The translations under genes and the position numbers were made by a program. The notes under the pieces are model-generated. The model ran no database searches. It worked only from the letters and a program-made list of their open reading frames with translations, and was not told the DNA's origin. From the NCBI GenBank assembly GCA_002325375.1, contig DCRZ01000008.1, forward strand, positions 187,438 to 251,437: a stretch of DNA of 64,000 nucleotides. Reading direction: 5' to 3'. The DNA comes from Rhodospirillaceae bacterium UBA1479 (GTDB lineage: Bacteria > Pseudomonadota > Alphaproteobacteria > Rhodospirillales > Casp-alpha2). This document shows, piece by piece, positions 9,063 to 16,783 of the stretch; the stretch's first letter is position 1; each line of letters opens with the position of its first letter.

Positions 9063-9210
9063 CCTCCCTCCTCAAGCGGACGGACCATGCGTGTCGCAGG
9101 TCATTTTCACGGAAGACCAACAGGCGTCTCATCACGCAGCTTTGTTCACGCGGCGCCAGGGAACCCGTTACACTTTTAAATCTTCGCCCCCGCCACAGGA
9201 GATTTCCCGG

Positions 9211-9684
9211 ATGCGCATCCATCGTCAGTTTTTCTTCGCCGTCGCCGCTGTGGCCCTGATATCGGCCCTGACCCTGAGCAATCCGGCCCAGGCCGCCGAG
9301 GGCCTGATCGTCAAGCCGAGCCAGCATTCCCCCGGCGAGACCCTGAACCGCCTGGAAAAGCTGCTGAAGGCCAAGAACATCACAGTCCTGGCCCGCATCA
9401 ATCACGCGACCGGCGCCGAAACGGCGGGCCTCAGCCTGCCGGCGACGGAAGTTCTGATCTTCGGCAACCCCAAGCTCGGCACACCGCTCATGCAGGCGAC
9501 GCGGACCATGGGCATCGACCTGCCGCTCAAGGTTCTGGTCTGGAAGGACGACAAGGGCAGCTGGATCGCCTACAACGATCCCAAATGGCTGGCACAGCGC
9601 CACGGCAACACGGTCGACACGGTCATCGAGACCATGACCGGCGTGCTGAAAAAGCTGACCGACGCCGCCGCCGCGATGAACTAG
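9211..9684 (+). CDS. Exported DUF302 protein
   Basis: A 157-residue protein beginning MRIHRQFFF, preceded by AGGAG. A signal peptide of about 28 residues ends at AQA-AEG. The mature part fits the DUF302 (TT1751-like) fold: a Lys/Leu-rich first helix, then ITVLARINHATGA, the ATEVLIFGNPKLGTPLM motif, and KVLVWKDDKG. DUF302 proteins are small, of unknown function, and often periplasmic. The CopD-like gene starts 16 bases downstream, so the two are likely one transcript. Confidence 0.85.
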   Translation: MRIHRQFFFAVAAVALISALTLSNPAQAAEGLIVKPSQHSPGETLNRLEKLLKAKNITVLARINHATGAETAGLSLPATEVLIFGNPKLGTPLMQATRTMGIDLPLKVLVWKDDKGSWIAYNDPKWLAQRHGNTVDTVIETMTGVLKKLTDAAAAMN

Positions 9685-9700
9685 AAAGGCAGATCTCCGC

Positions 9701-10180
9701 ATGCTCAGCGCCCTTGCAACCGGTTTCCACGCGATCGCCGCCGTCGTCTGGGTCGGCGGCATGTTCTTCGCCTATTTGGTTCTGCGCCCCGCCGTGGGCG
9801 GGATCACGCCGCCGCCTGAACGCCTGAAGCTGTGGGACCGCGTGTTCAGCCGGTTCTTCCTGTGGGTCTGGGCCGCCGTGCTGATTCTGCCGGTGTCGGG
9901 CTATGCGATGATCGCCCTGCACTACGGCACCTTCGCAGCCGCGCCTATCCACGTTCATTGGATGCACGGCATCGGCTGGGTCATGAACGCCCTGTTCATC
10001 TACCTATTCTTCGCGCCCTACCTCGCCTTCCAGGCGGCCGTCGCGGCCCAGGACTGGCCCACGGGGGCGGCCAGCCTGAACACCATCCGCCGCATCGTCG
10101 CCATCAACCTGGTGCTCGGCCTGCTTACGGCCGTGCTTGGCGCCTCGGGCCGGTACTGGGCGTGGATTCCCGGGACGTGA
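9701..10180 (+). CDS. CopD-like integral membrane protein
   Basis: A 159-residue protein with about four transmembrane helices. The first helix carries HAIAAVVWVGGMFF and the third region contains HVHWMHGIGWVMN, giving the conserved histidines seen in the CopD/YchF-like four-helix family (copper resistance D or haem-like ligands). The function is not established; metal or haem binding is an inference from the histidines. It follows the DUF302 gene by 16 bases. Its last 56 bases overlap the convergent sensor-kinase gene, so the 3' ends are interlocked. Confidence 0.75.
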   Translation: MLSALATGFHAIAAVVWVGGMFFAYLVLRPAVGGITPPPERLKLWDRVFSRFFLWVWAAVLILPVSGYAMIALHYGTFAAAPIHVHWMHGIGWVMNALFIYLFFAPYLAFQAAVAAQDWPTGAASLNTIRRIVAINLVLGLLTAVLGASGRYWAWIPGT

Positions 10181-12206
10181 CGCCGCCGGTCACCGCCTGA
10201 GTCTGCGCTAGGAACGGGGAAGCCGGGAAAAATACCGCAACCCTGGTTCCTTTCCCGATCTCGCTGGTGATTTCCATCGACCCGCGATGAAGGTCGACAA
10301 GCGCCTTGGTGATGGCCAGCCCCAGACCCCAACCCTTGTCGCTCAGGTACGGGGTCCCCTTGATCTGCGAAAACGGCTCCGTCAGCGTCGGGATATTCTC
10401 CTCGGCGATTCCGACACCCGTGTCATCAATGGCAATCGTGACGCCTGCATCGGCACTGCTGACGGCAATCTGAATTCGCCCGCCGGCGGGCGTGAATTTA
10501 ACGGCATTCGAAAACAAATTGAGAAGGATTTGCTTGAGCGCCTGGCGGTCGCCGTACACCGACGGCAGACCGTCGGGAATATCGGCCATCAGCGCTATGC
10601 CGTTGGTTCGCGCCTTGTCTTCGATCGACCGCATGCATTCCATAACGATGCCGACCGTCTCCAGGTTTTCCATTGCCAGCGACCGCTTTCCGGCCTCGAT
10701 CACGGAAAGGTCAAGAACATCGTTGACCAGGGACAACAGGTATTCTCCGCTCCGCAGAATGTCGTCCGTGTATTCCTTGTATTTGTCGCCGATCTCACCG
10801 AAATATTGTTCCCTGATGATTTCCGCGAAACCGAGAATCGCATTCAGGGGCGTGCGCAATTCGTGACTCATGGCCGCCAAAAAATCGGACTTGGCACTGT
10901 TCGCCAATTCAGCCTCGTGCCGCGCCGCGACCAAGGCATCCTGGACCGCAATTAACTCCGACACGTCAGCCAAGGTAACGGCCCGCCCTCCGTCCGGTGT
11001 CCGCGAGACCGTCTCAAGATACCAAGACCCGTCGTCAAACCGGCGCAGAAGGGCGTCGGACTCCCCGCCGAGCCCCAGCGCCCGGCCCGGCCCGGAAGAA
11101 TCAAAAATGCCCCCCAAAGCCCCTCCATCTTGGTCGATTTCTTTGAAACTGCCCCCTTTGTCCAGGAACGTTTGAACGTTCGCATTCATCTTGTGAAATT
11201 TTTTGTTCGCGGCGATCAGTTCGTCGTTGGCATCGAACAACAGAAACCCTTCGTTCATGCTGTCGATCGCGCCCCGCAGACGTTCTTCACCTTCACGCGC
11301 CGCCTTGATCATTCGCAGGCCGACCAGATACCGCCACCACAGCATTCCGAAAATGAGAGAGACGACGATCCCGCCCATTGTCCAGCCGACACGCGCGGCG
11401 CTCCAGAATGGTTTTTCCGCGCCGTACCATTTTGCATAAACCCGGTGATAGGCCGGGGTCCCGACAAACCGCGCAACCGCATCATTCAGCAATGCCAGAA
11501 GTCCGAGGTCGTCGACACGAACGCCGAGGCCACGTTTAACCTCTCTCAGCGGCTCGCCGACCGCCTTGAAACGGTCCGCGAGTCCAACCTTGTGGGCGAG
11601 GGCCGTAATGACGGGGGCAGGATACACAAGGGCATCGACCCGCCCGGCCAGGAGTTCAAAAAACGCGCTTTTCACGTCGGGAAACCGGTGCAGGTGGATA
11701 TCGTTCCTGTCACGAAACAAAAACATCCCGATGTTGTTCTCGACAACCGCCAAATTCCGCCCCGGCAAATCCGCCAGGCCCGTCAGATCGTAGGTATCGG
11801 AGCGGACGAATATCCGCGTGTTGAAGGTCTCAACCGGTTCCGTGAAGGCAATTGAGCCGGACCTTTGCGGCAGGATCCCAATATTGGGAATGATATCGAC
11901 GCGGCCATTCCTAAGCGCCGCGATGGCATCGGGAAAGCTTTCCATCTGAACGTAGGACACCTTAAGTCCGGCCATGGCCGCCACCGCATCCATGACATCG
12001 ATGGCAAAGCCGATCGGCGCGCCGCCGGCATTGGTGTCAAATTGCGGCGGCCAGGACCGCAATACCGCGACGGAAACCTCACGTTTGATTTCACCCGTTT
12101 CCGAGTGCGGTTCCGTGGCGGCAGGCGCGCTGAAGCAGACGCTCGCCGAAACTACGGTGAGTGCGAGACAGATCAGCGCACGGACAGAAACCCAAAAAGA
12201 TTTCAA
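10125..12206 (-). CDS. Hybrid periplasmic-binding-domain histidine kinase (orphan)
   Basis: A 693-residue sensor. A signal peptide (about 1-27) is followed by a family-3 solute-binding domain (about 42-270, with GFAIDVMDAVA and GRVDIIPNIGILPQR), one transmembrane helix near 277-297, a PAS domain, then HisKA (FLAAMSHELRTPLNAI) and HATPase domains (NLFSNAVKFTPAGG, DDTGVGI). The usual GTGLGL box is written GWGLGL here. The layout resembles BvgS/EvgS-type kinases, which sense small ligands through Venus-flytrap domains, but lacks their receiver and Hpt domains. The start is a TTG at 12206, the first codon giving a full signal peptide. No response regulator is adjacent. The C-terminal 56 bases overlap the convergent CopD-like gene. 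Confidence 0.88.
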   Translation of the reverse strand: MKSFWVSVRALICLALTVVSASVCFSAPAATEPHSETGEIKREVSVAVLRSWPPQFDTNAGGAPIGFAIDVMDAVAAMAGLKVSYVQMESFPDAIAALRNGRVDIIPNIGILPQRSGSIAFTEPVETFNTRIFVRSDTYDLTGLADLPGRNLAVVENNIGMFLFRDRNDIHLHRFPDVKSAFFELLAGRVDALVYPAPVITALAHKVGLADRFKAVGEPLREVKRGLGVRVDDLGLLALLNDAVARFVGTPAYHRVYAKWYGAEKPFWSAARVGWTMGGIVVSLIFGMLWWRYLVGLRMIKAAREGEERLRGAIDSMNEGFLLFDANDELIAANKKFHKMNANVQTFLDKGGSFKEIDQDGGALGGIFDSSGPGRALGLGGESDALLRRFDDGSWYLETVSRTPDGGRAVTLADVSELIAVQDALVAARHEAELANSAKSDFLAAMSHELRTPLNAILGFAEIIREQYFGEIGDKYKEYTDDILRSGEYLLSLVNDVLDLSVIEAGKRSLAMENLETVGIVMECMRSIEDKARTNGIALMADIPDGLPSVYGDRQALKQILLNLFSNAVKFTPAGGRIQIAVSSADAGVTIAIDDTGVGIAEENIPTLTEPFSQIKGTPYLSDKGWGLGLAITKALVDLHRGSMEITSEIGKGTRVAVFFPASPFLAQTQAVTGGVTSRESTPSTGPRRQARP

Positions 12207-12453
12207 ATGGTTATCTCAATCCAACGTCATGCGATCCGGGGCGGTTTGCCGCTCCATTCCACACAGGCTCCGCCTCGGCTTTCAGGAGAGCACCAGGCGG
12301 GTGACACGCTCTCCGCGGCTTCGGAAAAGTCAGGCATGATTCCTTTGCGGTCATTTACGCAATTTGCGTGCCATAACCGGCGCGACGGACGGCCGGAATT
12401 CAAGACGTTTGGCTGGGGCGGAACGGCCCGCTCCCCCTTGCCTTGGCGGGCCC

Positions 12454-12484
12454 AAAAAAAGGCCGCCGGGGGAAGCCGGCGGCC
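12454..12484 (-). terminator. rho-independent terminator of the small basic-peptide gene
   Basis: On the minus strand a nine-base-pair GC stem GGCCGCCGG/CCGGCGGCC with a short loop is followed at once by seven Ts. It lies 39 bases past the stop of the 35-codon gene and is well placed to end its transcript. Confidence 0.85.
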
Positions 12485-12522
12485 CTGGTCGCGCGGCCGT
12501 CAGGACGGCCGATACAGCGACA

Positions 12523-12630
12523 TTACTTCTTTTTCGCGGGAATCGCCGGCTTGGCGGCCGGTTTGGTGACGGCGGGTTTCGCGGCCGGTTTGCCGGCGGC
12601 GGAAGTGGCGGGTTTGGTGCGGGAAAACAT
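12523..12630 (-). CDS. 35-residue Lys/Pro/Ala-rich peptide
   Basis: A tiny open frame starting MFSRTKPATS and ending PAKKK. Eight lysines and one arginine in 35 residues make it strongly basic. The middle holds two copies of a nine-residue unit, KPAAKPA plus two residues, from a 27-base imperfect repeat. Evidence that it is a real gene: GAGGA lies about nine bases before the ATG at 12630, a textbook terminator follows at 12454-12484, and a perfect inverted repeat lies upstream. An ATG at 12636 would add two residues but sits too close to the ribosome site. It resembles PAKK-type tails of histone-H1-like bacterial proteins; binding to nucleic acid is only a guess. Confidence 0.6.
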   Translation of the reverse strand: MFSRTKPATSAAGKPAAKPAVTKPAAKPAIPAKKK

Positions 12631-12718
12631 GCTCATTTTCCTCAATAAATCGCCGGGGGGCCCGGCGCGGTGACCGGCTCATTGCCGGCAGGGGAATAAA
12701 TACCTGATACCTACAGGC

Positions 12719-12760
12719 CGAAATAACGAATTCTTTTGCACATTAATATTCGTTATTTCG
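12719..12760. repeat. 13-bp perfect inverted repeat, possible operator or hairpin
   Basis: CGAAATAACGAAT (12719-12731) and its exact complement ATTCGTTATTTCG (12748-12760) are separated by 16 bases. The region is AT-rich in an otherwise GC-rich neighbourhood. It lies between the MetE-like stop (12774) and the basic-peptide gene, so it could be an operator or promoter element for the latter or a transcript-end hairpin for the former. There is no T tract on either side, which argues against a simple terminator. Confidence 0.7.
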
Positions 12761-12773
12761 ATATTTAAAGAAC

Positions 12774-13805
12774 TCAGCCCAGCTCAGCCCGCACCATGGC
12801 CGCACCATCCACCATCGCCTTCAGCTTGCCGAAGGCAACCTCGCGCGGCAGGTACTTCATGCCGCAGTCCGGGGCGGCGATCAGGCGGTCCGGCGCGATG
12901 TACTTAAGGGCACCCCGTAGGCGGTCGGCGACCGTCTCCGCCGTCTCAACCTCTTCCGTGCCCAGGCTGAGAACCCCGAACAGGATGTTTTTGCTCGGCA
13001 GTTTTTCGAGGATCGCCGGGTCCAGGTTGGGCTGCGCCGCCTCGATGGAGATCGCCCCCGCCGAGCACGCATCCAGTTGCGGCAGGAACGAATAGCCCAC
13101 GGGCTTGTCCTTGACCACGTAGGCATAGCCGAAGCAGAGGTGCACCACGGTCTCCCCCTCGATGCCGTCGAGCGCCTGATTGATCGCGGACACGCCGAAT
13201 TTCTCGGCCTCTTCCGGGTTGGCCTGCATGTAGGGTTCGTCGATCTGGATGACGTCGGCGCCGGCGGCCTTGAGATCGCGGATTTCTTCGTTCACCGCCT
13301 TGGCATAGGCCGAAATCAGGGCCGCCGTATCGCCGTAGTGTTCGTCCTTGGCTAATTTGGCCATGGTGAAGGCGCCGGGGATGGTGATCTTGATCGGCCG
13401 GTCCGTATGGGCGCGCAGGAATTCGACGTCGCGCACCTGTACGGGGGTGGTGCGCTTGATCTCACTGACCACGCGCGGCACCGGCACGGCGACGCCGCGG
13501 CGGTTGGGGACCATGGCCGGATTGTCGATGTCGATGCCGTCCAGCGCGTTGGCGAAGCGGTTGAAATAGCTTTCGCGGCGGATTTCGCCATCGGACAGAA
13601 TGTCGATCCCGGCCCGTTCCTGGTCATGAATGGCGGTCAGGGTGGCATCGTCCTGGGCTTCGTCCAGTTCATCGGCCGACACCTTCCACACATCCTTCAT
13701 GCGCACGCGCGGCGGCGCGGAGCCCAGCATCTTGTCCTTGTCGACCAGCCAGGCCGGCTGCGGATAGCTGCCGACGAGGGTCGTTGGGATCAGTTTCTTG
13801 GTCAT
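12774..13805 (-). CDS. MetE C-terminal-domain-like methyltransferase
   Basis: A 343-residue protein of the cobalamin-independent methionine synthase (UROD/MetE-like) superfamily, beginning with the typical TTLVGSYPQP. It corresponds only to the catalytic C-terminal barrel of MetE (about 750 residues in full). Likely zinc ligands are visible: His and Cys in VVHLCFG, a conserved Glu near ISIEAAQP, and Cys in APDCGMKY. Such single-domain proteins may methylate homocysteine or another thiol from an alternative methyl donor; the substrate cannot be told from sequence. It lies 33 bases downstream of the OsmC-hydrolase gene on the same strand, a probable operon. The start follows a GGGGAGGACG-type ribosome site. 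Confidence 0.85.
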   Translation of the reverse strand: MTKKLIPTTLVGSYPQPAWLVDKDKMLGSAPPRVRMKDVWKVSADELDEAQDDATLTAIHDQERAGIDILSDGEIRRESYFNRFANALDGIDIDNPAMVPNRRGVAVPVPRVVSEIKRTTPVQVRDVEFLRAHTDRPIKITIPGAFTMAKLAKDEHYGDTAALISAYAKAVNEEIRDLKAAGADVIQIDEPYMQANPEEAEKFGVSAINQALDGIEGETVVHLCFGYAYVVKDKPVGYSFLPQLDACSAGAISIEAAQPNLDPAILEKLPSKNILFGVLSLGTEEVETAETVADRLRGALKYIAPDRLIAAPDCGMKYLPREVAFGKLKAMVDGAAMVRAELG

Positions 13806-13838
13806 TGCGTCCTCCCCTTGGTGTTTCTTCAGCCTAAC

Positions 13839-15068
13839 CTAAACCACCCGGCTTTCCTCGACGATCTCGGAATGCAGGGTTTTGTGGACCGGGCATTTGT
13901 CGGCGATTTCCAACAGCTTCGCTTTCTGTTCGTCGCTCAGATCGCCCTCGAAATGCAGGTCGCGGACGATGCGGTCGAGCTTGCCCACCTTGGTTTCGCA
14001 ATCGGCGCAATCCTCGGCATGGATCTTGTCGTGCGTCAAGGTGACGCGGACCTTGGTCAACGGCAGTTTCTTCAAATCCGCGTACATGCGGATGGTCATG
14101 GCCGTGCAGGCCCCCAGGGCCGTCAGCAGGAAATCATAGGGCCCGGGCCCCGTGTCGGTGCCGCCCACGTCCGCGGGTTCGTCCGCCAGCAACACATGCC
14201 GCCCGCCGACGGAAACCGCGTTCTGGAACTTGCCCTGGCCGGTTTCCTCGACCACCACCGTCCCCGCCTCGGCCTGGGGTGCGACGTGCGATGGCGGCGC
14301 GTCGCCCAGGCAGACATAGCGCTGCGCCCAGGCGGCGATCACGCCGGCGACGTATTCGGCGTCTTCCTTGCGCGACAGCATGTGGTCGGCATCGTCCAGG
14401 GACACGAAGCTTTTCGGATGCTTGGCCGCGCCATAGATGGCGGCGGCGTTGTCGATGCCGACGGTGGTGTCGACCGGCGAATGAAAGATCAGCAGCGCCT
14501 TTTTCAGCCCGGCCACGGCGTCCTGAACGTTCTGCGCCCGGATGTCGTCGAGGAACTGCTTCTTGATGCGGAAGGGCCGACCGACCAGCAGCACCTCGGC
14601 CTCACCCTTGGCCTCGATCTCCTCAATCGAGTCTTGGAAATTATGGGCGACATGGGCGACGTCCGCGGGCGCCCCGATGGTAATCACGGCCTTGGCCTCG
14701 GGTACCCGGGCCGCCGCGACCAGAACCGCCGCGCCCCCCAGCGAATGGCCCAGCAGCATGGCCGGGGCGTCCAGGTTGTCCCGCATCCAGTCCGCCGCCG
14801 CGATCAGGTCGCCGACGTTGGAGGAAAAGTTGGTATTGGCGAAGTCCCCTTCGCTCGCACCCAGGCCGGTGAAGTCGAAGCGCAGCACGGCGATGCCGCT
14901 TTCCGTCAGCGCCCGCGCCACCCGCGACGCGGCGAACACGTCTTTGGTACAGGAAAAACAATGCGCCCAAAGGGCATAGGCCTTGGGCGGGCCGTCGGGC
15001 AGGTCAAGGCGCGCGGCCAGGGTCTCGCCCAATGCACCCGGGAAGGAAACCTTTTCGCTTGTCGTCAT
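13839..15068 (-). CDS. Fused alpha/beta hydrolase and OsmC-family protein
   Basis: A 409-residue two-domain protein. Residues 1 to about 250 form an alpha/beta hydrolase with the nucleophile elbow LLGHSLGG, an early FDFTGLGAS segment, and a late DADHML that supplies the histidine. Residues about 265-409 form an OsmC/Ohr-like domain with TALGACTAMTIRMYA (the peroxidatic cysteine region) and a second cysteine near DKCPVHKTL. OsmC proteins reduce organic hydroperoxides using thiols. This fusion is a recognised bacterial architecture. What the hydrolase half cleaves is unknown; ester-linked or lipid hydroperoxides are possible. It is upstream of the MetE-like gene. Confidence 0.9.
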   Translation of the reverse strand: MTTSEKVSFPGALGETLAARLDLPDGPPKAYALWAHCFSCTKDVFAASRVARALTESGIAVLRFDFTGLGASEGDFANTNFSSNVGDLIAAADWMRDNLDAPAMLLGHSLGGAAVLVAAARVPEAKAVITIGAPADVAHVAHNFQDSIEEIEAKGEAEVLLVGRPFRIKKQFLDDIRAQNVQDAVAGLKKALLIFHSPVDTTVGIDNAAAIYGAAKHPKSFVSLDDADHMLSRKEDAEYVAGVIAAWAQRYVCLGDAPPSHVAPQAEAGTVVVEETGQGKFQNAVSVGGRHVLLADEPADVGGTDTGPGPYDFLLTALGACTAMTIRMYADLKKLPLTKVRVTLTHDKIHAEDCADCETKVGKLDRIVRDLHFEGDLSDEQKAKLLEIADKCPVHKTLHSEIVEESRVV

Positions 15069-15155
15069 GGCGGCGGCCTTTTGTCAGTGGGGAAGTCGTT
15101 GATATGAAACCTAAGGTGACCATACTACCGCCGCAGCATGAAAGGGCGATGTCTG

Positions 15156-15782
15156 ATGGACAGTAAGGATCTTGATGTATTGGCGCGGCGCCAAGTGTTC
15201 CAGGGCTATTTCCGTATGGAGGAATGGCGGATACGCCACCGCCTGTTTGAAGGCGGCTGGAGCAACGAAATTACCCGCGAATGCCTGGAACGCGGTCATG
15301 CGGTCGCGGTCCTGCCCTATGATCCGGTGCGCGACGAGGTGGTGCTGATCGAACAGTTCCGCGTCGGTGCCGCCGCCAGCGCGCCGTCGCCCAATTGGGG
15401 CGGCCAGGCGCCCTCGCCCTGGTTGATTGAGATCGTCGCCGGCATCGTCGAGGACGGCGAGCACCCGGACGCGGTCGCGGCCCGCGAAACCATGGAGGAA
15501 TGCGGCTGCGACCTCCTTGCCCTCAAGCCGATCACGTCCTATCTGGTGACGCCCGGCTGCTCGTCGGAGACCATCGGCCTCTACCTGGGGCGGGTCGATG
15601 CCTCAAAGGCCGGGGGCATTCACGGCCTGGATCACGAAAACGAAGACATCCGCGTGTTCACGGTCCCGGCGGAAGACGCCTTCCGCATGGTCGCCGACGG
15701 CACCATCAACAACGGCACCATCATCATCTGCCTGCAATGGCTGCAGTTGAACCGGGATGCCGTGCGCCGGGAGTGGACGTAA
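15156..15782 (+). CDS. Nudix hydrolase, ADP-ribose pyrophosphatase type
   Basis: A protein of 208 residues if started at ATG 15156, chosen because AAAGGG lies nine bases upstream; an in-frame ATG at 15138 adds six residues. The Nudix box is complete: the GIVEDGE segment, seven residues, then RETMEECG. Features such as EQFRVGA, the PWLIEIVAGIVEDGE run-in and SYLVTPGCSSE match NudF-type ADP-ribose pyrophosphatases, which split ADP-ribose to AMP and ribose-5-phosphate. It is divergent from the OsmC-hydrolase gene and convergent with the enoyl-CoA hydratase gene, so it is likely transcribed alone. Confidence 0.92.
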   Translation: MDSKDLDVLARRQVFQGYFRMEEWRIRHRLFEGGWSNEITRECLERGHAVAVLPYDPVRDEVVLIEQFRVGAAASAPSPNWGGQAPSPWLIEIVAGIVEDGEHPDAVAARETMEECGCDLLALKPITSYLVTPGCSSETIGLYLGRVDASKAGGIHGLDHENEDIRVFTVPAEDAFRMVADGTINNGTIIICLQWLQLNRDAVRREWT

Positions 15783-15791
15783 TCGCCCGCC

Positions 15792-16583
15792 CTATTCCTT
15801 GAACCAGCTTGGGTTGCGCTTTTCGATAAACGCGGCAAGCCCTTCGCTGGCTTCGGCCGACTGGCGCTTTTCCGAATGCAGACGGGCCAGATCCTCGGCC
15901 GTCGCCTCGTCGATGCTGGCTTCCGCAAGCTCCAGAATCTTGGCCTTGGTCTGGGCCACGGCGTCGGGGCCGCTGCGCAGGAAGGCTTCGATCGTTTTTT
16001 CCGCCGTGCGTTCCAACTGCATGGGGGGAGCCACTTCGTGGACCAGCCCCATGTTATTGGCTTGGTCGGCGGAAAACCGTTCGGCTGTCAGGGCATAGCG
16101 GCGCACGTTGCGTGAGCCCATGGCAGCGATCAGCTGCGGCAGGATCGGCTGCGGGATCAGGCCCCAGCGCACTTCGGAAATGGTGAAGGTGGCATCGGAC
16201 GCGGCGATCACCACGTCGCAAGCGGCGATCACGCCGGTGCCGCCACCGACGCAGAACCCCTGCACCACGGCGACCGTCGGCTTGGGACAGGTGTCGAGCA
16301 GCCGCACGACCGTTTCCGTGCGCCGCGAGACTTCCAGGTTCTCGGCCTCCGATTGCTCGGAGACGGCCAACAGCCATTTCAGGTCGGCCCCGGCCTGGAA
16401 ATGCTTGCCCGCGCCGCGCAGCACGATCAGGCGCACGTCGTCGTTCGCGGACAGGCTCTTGATGCCCGACAGCAGGACATCGATCATTTCGCCGTTATAG
16501 GCGTTGTTGACTTCGGGTCGGTTCAGCGTGACCGTGGCCACGCCACGCCCGTCAATCTCTACAAGAACCGGTTCGTCGGCCAT
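15792..16583 (-). CDS. Enoyl-CoA hydratase/isomerase family protein
   Basis: A 263-residue crotonase-fold enzyme; the start MADEPVLVEID has GGAG eight bases upstream, and the longer frame lacks homology. Family marks are TLNRPEVNNAYN near the N-terminus, the oxyanion-hole segments GAGKHFQAGADLKWL and GFCVGGGTGVIAACD, and FTISEVRWGLIPQ, where a Glu falls at a catalytic position. The ISEVRxGLIP stretch and the ALTAERFSA segment recall methylglutaconyl-CoA hydratases of leucine breakdown, but other leucine genes are not nearby, so the substrate is left open. Confidence 0.88.
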   Translation of the reverse strand: MADEPVLVEIDGRGVATVTLNRPEVNNAYNGEMIDVLLSGIKSLSANDDVRLIVLRGAGKHFQAGADLKWLLAVSEQSEAENLEVSRRTETVVRLLDTCPKPTVAVVQGFCVGGGTGVIAACDVVIAASDATFTISEVRWGLIPQPILPQLIAAMGSRNVRRYALTAERFSADQANNMGLVHEVAPPMQLERTAEKTIEAFLRSGPDAVAQTKAKILELAEASIDEATAEDLARLHSEKRQSAEASEGLAAFIEKRNPSWFKE

Positions 16584-16783
16584 GTTCGTTCTCCATTCTG
16601 GTTTATTTGTTTCGTGCCCGTCCCGGCGGGCGGGGAGAATAACGCTAACCACCGGCCGGACGGAACAGGAAATCCGCGTGAAATCCAATGCCCGTGCCTT
16701 GATCGGCCCCGCAGGCACGGTTATGTTGCCGCAAACCCCAATAAACGTAAGCTGACGAACCTCTAGGGACGGAACTCAAATAC

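Noticed and set aside
12364..12682. Gly- and Arg-rich frames over the small peptide gene
   Set aside because: Alternative frames of the same repeat; only the minus-strand 35-codon frame has a ribosome site and terminator.
13407..15107. 566-codon plus-strand frame
   Set aside because: Runs antisense across two unrelated genes, so it cannot be a conserved protein.
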